Origin: Hymenobacter monticola
Lineage (GTDB): Bacteria; Bacteroidota; Bacteroidia; Cytophagales; Hymenobacteraceae
Length of the DNA: 64,000 nucleotides
NCBI RefSeq assembly: GCF_022811645.1
Contig: NZ_CP094534.1
Span: 4,464,001-4,528,000, forward strand
Reading direction: 5' to 3'
Positions 60,241 through 64,000 of the stretch are shown here, in pieces. Numbering within the stretch: position 1 is the first letter of the stretch; every line of letters begins with the position of its first letter. A model generated the notes under the pieces. The model was given only the letters and a program-made list of their open reading frames with translations, did no database searches and was not told the DNA's origin. The position numbers were made by a program, and so were the translations under genes.

Positions 60241-60756
60241 ATGTCAAACTCGCCCAAAAAGGAAAAGGACGCTGCCATGAAAGCCAAAGAACTCCAAGAG
60301 CTGCTCGATTTTATTGCCAAATCGGGCCTCAACAAGGTCAACATTGAAACCGAGGAATTTAAAATCTCGGTGCAGCGCGAGCCTAACGTGAAGCAGGTGA
60401 TGAGCGCCGCCCCGGCCCCAGCCGCCGCCCCGGCCCCGGTTCACGCCGCCCCGGCAGCTGCTTCGGCCCCCGCTGCTGCTCCGGCAGCCGCTGCTGCCCC
60501 GGCCGAAGCCGCTGGTGGCAACTACAAGCCGCTGAAAGCCCCAATGATTGGCACGTTCTACCGCAGCAGCGGGCCCGACGCGCCGGCCTTCGTGCAGGTG
60601 GGCGACATGGTGGAGAAAGGCCAGGTTATCTGCATCATCGAAGCCATGAAGCTTTTCAACGAGATTGAAGCCGAGGAAAGCGGCCGCATCGTGAAGGCCC
60701 TGGTGGAGAATGCTACGCCGGTGGAATACGACCAGCCGCTGTTTTTGATTGAGTAG
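60241..60756 (+). CDS. accB: Biotin carboxyl carrier protein of acetyl-CoA carboxylase
   Basis: A 171-residue AccB with an Ala/Pro-rich linker (about 55-95) and a biotinyl domain containing EAMKL, whose Lys carries biotin. It feeds AccC in malonyl-CoA formation. The first Met is at 60241; a Met at 60277 ([10 protein letters not shown]) is also a natural start. A long GC-rich inverted repeat splits it from accC. Confidence 0.93.
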   Translation: MSNSPKKEKDAAMKAKELQELLDFIAKSGLNKVNIETEEFKISVQREPNVKQVMSAAPAPAAAPAPVHAAPAAASAPAAAPAAAAAPAEAAGGNYKPLKAPMIGTFYRSSGPDAPAFVQVGDMVEKGQVICIIEAMKLFNEIEAEESGRIVKALVENATPVEYDQPLFLIE

Positions 60757-60771
60757 TTAACTGGCACCTTC

Positions 60772-60857
60772 GTAGGGGCGGGGCTTGTCCCCGCCCGTCG
60801 TTGCACGAGGCCGTTTGCACGGCGCGAACGGCGGGCGGGGGCAAGCCCCGCCCCTAC
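60772..60857. repeat. Intergenic inverted repeat, type 5, between accB and accC
   Basis: The arms at 60772-60802 and 60827-60857 are inverted copies (GTAGGGGCGGGGCTTG...) differing at two or three places. The right arm and the flanks are the same kind as the type-4 element at 43.2 kb. A variant of the core, GTCGTTGCACG, lies at 60797-60807. It separates accB from accC by 126 bases. Confidence 0.75.
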
Positions 60858-60882
60858 TGACCTTTTACCCCATCCCACCCCC

Positions 60883-62226
60883 ATGTTCAAGAAAATACTC
60901 ATCGCCAACCGGGGCGAAATTGCCCTGCGCATCATCCGCACCTGCAAGGAAATGGGCATCAAAACGGTGGCCGTGTACTCGACTGCCGACAAGGAAAGCC
61001 TGCACGTGAAGTTTGCCGATGAGGCCGTGTGCATCGGGCCACCGGCTTCGAAGGACAGCTACCTGAGCATGCCCAACTTGATTGCGGCTTGCGAAATCAC
61101 CAACGCCGACGCCATTCACCCCGGCTACGGCTTCCTTTCGGAAAACGCGGAATTCTCGCGCATCTGCGCCGAAAACGGCATCAAGTTCATCGGGGCCTCG
61201 CCCGAGATGATTAACAAGATGGGCGACAAGGCCACGGCCAAAGACACCATGAAGAAGGCCGGCGTACCCTGCGTGCCCGGCTCCGAAGGCCTGCTGGAAA
61301 GCGCCGAGCAAGGCCGCAAAATCGCCGCCAAAATCAAGTACCCGGTGATGCTGAAGGCCACGGCCGGCGGCGGCGGGCGCGGCATGCGCGTCATCAATTC
61401 CGACGAGGAATTCCAGAAAGCCTGGGACGACGCCCGCACCGAGTCGAAGGCCGCGTTTGGCAACGACGGGATGTATTTGGAGAAGTTTGTGGAGGAACCC
61501 CGCCACATCGAAATCCAGGTGGTGGGCGACCAGTTTGGGCACGTGTGTCACTTGTCGGAGCGCGACTGCTCCATTCAGCGCCGCCACCAGAAGCTGGTGG
61601 AAGAATCGCCCTCGCCGTTTATGACCGACGCGCTGCGTGAGAAAATGGGCGCGGCGGCCGTAAAAGGCGCCAGTAGCATCGGCTACGAGGGCGTGGGCAC
61701 CATCGAGTTTCTGGTGGACAAAAACCGCGACTTCTACTTCATGGAGATGAACACCCGCATTCAGGTAGAGCACCCCGTGACGGAGGAAGTAGTGAGCTAC
61801 GACCTCATCAAGGAACAAATTAAGGTGGCGGCGGGCATTCCGATTTCGGGCAAGAACTACATCCCGCAGCTCCACGCCATGGAATGCCGCATCAACGCTG
61901 AGGACCCCCGCCACAACTTCCGCCCCACCCCGGGCAAGATTACCACCCTGCACATTCCCGGCGGCCACGGCGTGCGCGTCGACACCCACGTGTACGCGGG
62001 CTACACCATCCCGCCGAACTACGACTCGATGATTGCCAAGCTCATCACCGTGGCTCAGAGCCGCGAGGAGTGCATTGTGAAAATGAAGCGTGCCCTGAGC
62101 GAGTTCGTGGTAGAAGGCGTGAAAACGACCATTCCCTTCCACCTGGCGCTGATGGATGACGAGGATTTCAAGGCCGGGAATTTCACTACGAAATTCCTGG
62201 AGACGTTCGATTTCTCGGTGGTGTAA
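60883..62226 (+). CDS. accC: Biotin carboxylase of acetyl-CoA carboxylase
   Basis: A 447-residue ATP-grasp biotin carboxylase: [19 protein letters not shown] start, [27 protein letters not shown] (ATP-grasp Gly-rich loop), [14 protein letters not shown] (active site). It carboxylates the biotin of AccB using ATP and bicarbonate. A terminator follows at 62249-62278. The upstream repeat may influence accB-accC transcript processing. Confidence 0.96.
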   Translation: MFKKILIANRGEIALRIIRTCKEMGIKTVAVYSTADKESLHVKFADEAVCIGPPASKDSYLSMPNLIAACEITNADAIHPGYGFLSENAEFSRICAENGIKFIGASPEMINKMGDKATAKDTMKKAGVPCVPGSEGLLESAEQGRKIAAKIKYPVMLKATAGGGGRGMRVINSDEEFQKAWDDARTESKAAFGNDGMYLEKFVEEPRHIEIQVVGDQFGHVCHLSERDCSIQRRHQKLVEESPSPFMTDALREKMGAAAVKGASSIGYEGVGTIEFLVDKNRDFYFMEMNTRIQVEHPVTEEVVSYDLIKEQIKVAAGIPISGKNYIPQLHAMECRINAEDPRHNFRPTPGKITTLHIPGGHGVRVDTHVYAGYTIPPNYDSMIAKLITVAQSREECIVKMKRALSEFVVEGVKTTIPFHLALMDDEDFKAGNFTTKFLETFDFSVV

Positions 62227-62248
62227 ACCTTTGGAATTTAATTTAAGG

Positions 62249-62278
62249 CAAGGCCCAACCAAATCTGGTTGGGCCTTG
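62249..62278 (+). terminator. Hairpin after accC
   Basis: CAAGGCCCAACCA (62249-62261) pairs exactly with TGGTTGGGCCTTG (62266-62278) around AATC. The T-tract is short (TCATTTA), so it is a moderate terminator. Confidence 0.7.
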
Positions 62279-62301
62279 TCATTTATTCTACCAGCGTGGC
62301 C

Positions 62302-62898
62302 ATGAAAAAGCTCTTTCTGATACTGGCGGCGACTCTTAGCTTCTTCAAAGCTCAGGCAGATTACGACCCTACGCTGCTACCAACACTAATTGATGGCTCC
62401 GACCTAATTATTTACGGAGAGATTATTGGTGTTCAAAAGGAAGGCATAATCGTTAATGCCATAGAAATAGTTAAAGGGATTGCTCCAAAAGGCGGGATGA
62501 TTATCGAAAGGTTTGAGAATTGGACCTGCGCCAGTCGTTTTGCCCCTTACAAAACCGGACAAAAGGAGTTCTTTTTCTTAAAAAAACGGAGGGGCATCGC
62601 CAAGTATTTTGCCCTAGGCGCCGCGAATGAAGGCGAAATGCCAGTGGTCAGCCACAAAGTTTATTATAAGTATCAGTATTTAAGCATTGATAAAAACCCA
62701 CAATTATTTGCGGTGTATGGTGGGGCAGTGCGCGGATATGTTTATGATAAAACCGAATTCATTAATGCCTTAAAATTTTATTTGAGGCATAGTTCAGATA
62801 TACAGACTAACATTGTCCATAATCAGGCCCGCATTGATACTACACGGAATACTGCTCTCTTGCGAATCTTTGAAGAATTAAAAGCACCCCATTTCTAA
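62302..62898 (+). CDS. Secreted protein of unknown function (AT-rich)
   Basis: A 198-residue protein with a signal peptide (KKLFLILAATLSFFKAQA). Its mature part is mostly beta-strand-like (IIYGEIIGVQKEGIIVNAIEIVKG) and ends in a helix. GC content is visibly lower than in neighbouring genes (many A/T third positions), hinting at horizontal transfer. Starts at 62302; an upstream in-frame ATG at 62269 lies within the accC terminator. No family recognised. Confidence 0.68.
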   Translation: MKKLFLILAATLSFFKAQADYDPTLLPTLIDGSDLIIYGEIIGVQKEGIIVNAIEIVKGIAPKGGMIIERFENWTCASRFAPYKTGQKEFFFLKKRRGIAKYFALGAANEGEMPVVSHKVYYKYQYLSIDKNPQLFAVYGGAVRGYVYDKTEFINALKFYLRHSSDIQTNIVHNQARIDTTRNTALLRIFEELKAPHF

Positions 62899-62914
62899 GA
62901 AAGTCTACTAGCCG

Positions 62915-63268
62915 ATGTTGATTCGCTACTTACGTATTCTGGCAAGCGGCCTCGCCCTTACCGCCTGCTCCGACACCTGCAACGGCAACATTGAAACCAC
63001 GGTGCTCTTCGCCAAGCCGGGGCCGAATGGCGTGGGTCGCCGCATCTACGTGGACGTGGTAAACAAGCCCGGCCTTGGCACCCAGAAAACGTTGCTCTAT
63101 GAGGGTAAGGAATTTGGTACGTTTCCGCACGTCGTCATCATTCAGGACCCCAATAGCCGGTTTGCGAAGAATTCGAAAATCTGCTTCACCACCTACCGCA
63201 CAGAGGCCGCTGCCACCGGTGGCGACTTGACCGAAGAGGGCATTCCCCAGATAACTATCGAAAAATAG
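62915..63268 (+). CDS. Small lipoprotein of unknown function
   Basis: A 117-residue protein with lipobox LALTAC (Cys18). The mature part contains FAKPGPNGVGRRIYVDV and ends GIPQITIEK. It is 16 bases after the AT-rich secreted gene and may form a unit with it. No domain known. Confidence 0.65.
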   Translation: MLIRYLRILASGLALTACSDTCNGNIETTVLFAKPGPNGVGRRIYVDVVNKPGLGTQKTLLYEGKEFGTFPHVVIIQDPNSRFAKNSKICFTTYRTEAAATGGDLTEEGIPQITIEK

Positions 63269-63344
63269 TGGGCTTGCTATTCCGTGCAACCCCGCGGCAA
63301 GGCCGGGACTCTGACGAAGAGTTCCGGCCTTCCTATTTTGCGCC

Positions 63345-63731
63345 ATGCTGCTTCGCTGCCTGCTATTTTACCTCTGCCTCATCCCCTGCCTGACGCAGGC
63401 CCAGGAGGTCTCGACGCCGCGTTCGGTGCGCGACTCGGCTTACGCGGTGCACAACCTATTTCGGGACCGGCGGCATCGCGCCCTGGAGGGCGGCTCGATG
63501 GGGCTGGCCGGCCTGGTTGGGGCTGGGATGGCGGCGGCCAACAAGCAGCCGGGGATGGCGGGCGGCCTGGTGCTCATCACCGGGTTTTTCACGGCGCTCG
63601 ACCTGCGGCAAATGAGCCGCTACAGCGAAAGCCGGGAAACGCTGGTGACCACGCGCTACGAGCAGGGCTGGCCCCTGCCGCCCGACGTGCGGGGGCGGTT
63701 AAAGGCCAAATATTTTCACGCGCTAAAATGA
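63345..63731 (+). CDS. Secreted/membrane protein of unknown function
   Basis: A 128-residue protein with an N-terminal signal (LLFYLCLIPCLTQAQ) and one further hydrophobic segment, GLAGLVGAGMAA...GGLVLITGFFTALDL. No known domain. It is 76 bases after the small lipoprotein and followed by another secreted protein. Confidence 0.6.
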   Translation: MLLRCLLFYLCLIPCLTQAQEVSTPRSVRDSAYAVHNLFRDRRHRALEGGSMGLAGLVGAGMAAANKQPGMAGGLVLITGFFTALDLRQMSRYSESRETLVTTRYEQGWPLPPDVRGRLKAKYFHALK

Positions 63732-63782
63732 GCAGCAACGGTTTTGCCACTACCGAAGTCTTGTCAGCTTTTCTGCTCTGCA

Positions 63783-64000
63783 ATGAAACACTGTTACTTG
63801 TTCATCTTAGGGTTCGCCGTTGTCCCTGCCAAAACCATGGCTCAAGTTCCGGCTGTTCCCCGCCAATTGCCTCAGCAACCGGCCGCTTGGAACGCCCAGC
63901 CGGCAACCCGCTCCGCGCCGGCCTTGAGCCAGACGGCCTGGCGTTTCGAAACGATGCCCGTAGCAGAATTTGTGGATGAGCAACCGGGGGCCATTCGGTT
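63783..64000 (+). CDS. Secreted protein (partial, C-terminus off the right edge)
   Basis: Opened at the ATG at 63783 (MKHCYLFILGFAVVPAKTMA) and open to the window end, 72 codons with no stop. It starts with a signal peptide and a Pro/Ala-rich mature N-terminus. The rest lies outside the window, so no family can be named. Confidence 0.6.
   Translation, partial: MKHCYLFILGFAVVPAKTMAQVPAVPRQLPQQPAAWNAQPATRSAPALSQTAWRFETMPVAEFVDEQPGAIR

Noticed and set aside
1..64000. tRNA, rRNA, insertion sequences, prophage or integrase genes
   Set aside because: None could be recognised on either strand; all sizeable gaps are explained by promoters, terminators or inverted repeats.

Overview
The window is GC-rich, densely coded DNA from a Bacteroidota bacterium of the Cytophagales/Hymenobacter type. 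The reasons are a 1.3-kb-residue secreted repeat protein ending in a type IX secretion (T9SS) sorting domain, many lipoproteins, an H-NOX protein, promoter boxes of the Bacteroidota form TAnnTTTG, almost no Shine-Dalgarno sequences, and family-level resemblance of most proteins to that group. The genus is inferred by eye. No rRNA, tRNA, CRISPR array, prophage or insertion sequence was found, and no stretch above 300 bases lacks a gene. Two genes are cut by the window edges (left: a glycosyltransferase; right: a secreted protein).

Layout. 1-3.9 kb: a leftward surface-polysaccharide group (GNAT-like acyltransferase, secreted protein, Wzx-type flippase, GT2 glycosyltransferase). 4.0-10.2 kb: CorA Mg transporter, the large T9SS repeat protein with a strong terminator, and a LuxR-type regulator. 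10.2-17.8 kb: NadR, a DUF3352-like envelope protein, two small lipoproteins, an APC permease and a membrane-anchored CarboxypepD_reg-like protein. 18.0-22.7 kb: an acidic disordered protein, then a three-gene redox group (FAD oxidoreductase, tiny membrane protein with a natural His tail, NapH/NosR-like ferredoxin membrane protein) and an AT-richer SUMF1/FGE-type lipoprotein. 22.7-28.5 kb: a leftward peroxiredoxin/SRPBCC/hydrolase group, then a rightward polyprenyl-sugar glycosyltransferase group. 28.5-32.2 kb: a leftward run of ECF sigma factor, anti-sigma factor, H-NOX, rhodanese lipoprotein and another lipoprotein.

32.4-47.1 kb holds metabolism and envelope genes: an aldehyde dehydrogenase, a Cys-anchored repeat protein, YdcF, a thioredoxin-fold protein, a DUF885 peptidase, AspA, esterases, an aldo/keto reductase, a secreted NucA-type nuclease, and a DoxX/DUF2071/methyltransferase operon. 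47.1-52.1 kb is leftward: a hydrolase, a HIT domain fused to a nuclease A inhibitor domain, GreA, a 2-hydroxyacid dehydrogenase, a DUF4412-like protein and KsgA. 52.2-62.2 kb is rightward housekeeping: a siroheme-synthase-N/TSUP fusion, leucyl aminopeptidase, PdxA, then yceD-rpmF-plsX-fabH-efp-accB-accC, which joins fatty-acid initiation to ribosome and translation genes. The right end has AT-richer small secreted proteins.

The most striking points are the HIT-NuiA fusion 3.3 kb from a NucA-like secreted nuclease, the siroheme-synthase-N/TSUP fusion, an H-NOX protein with no kinase or cyclase partner, six long intergenic inverted repeats of at least four kinds, and promoter-like boxes lying only 3-7 bases before several start codons, which suggests leaderless mRNAs.
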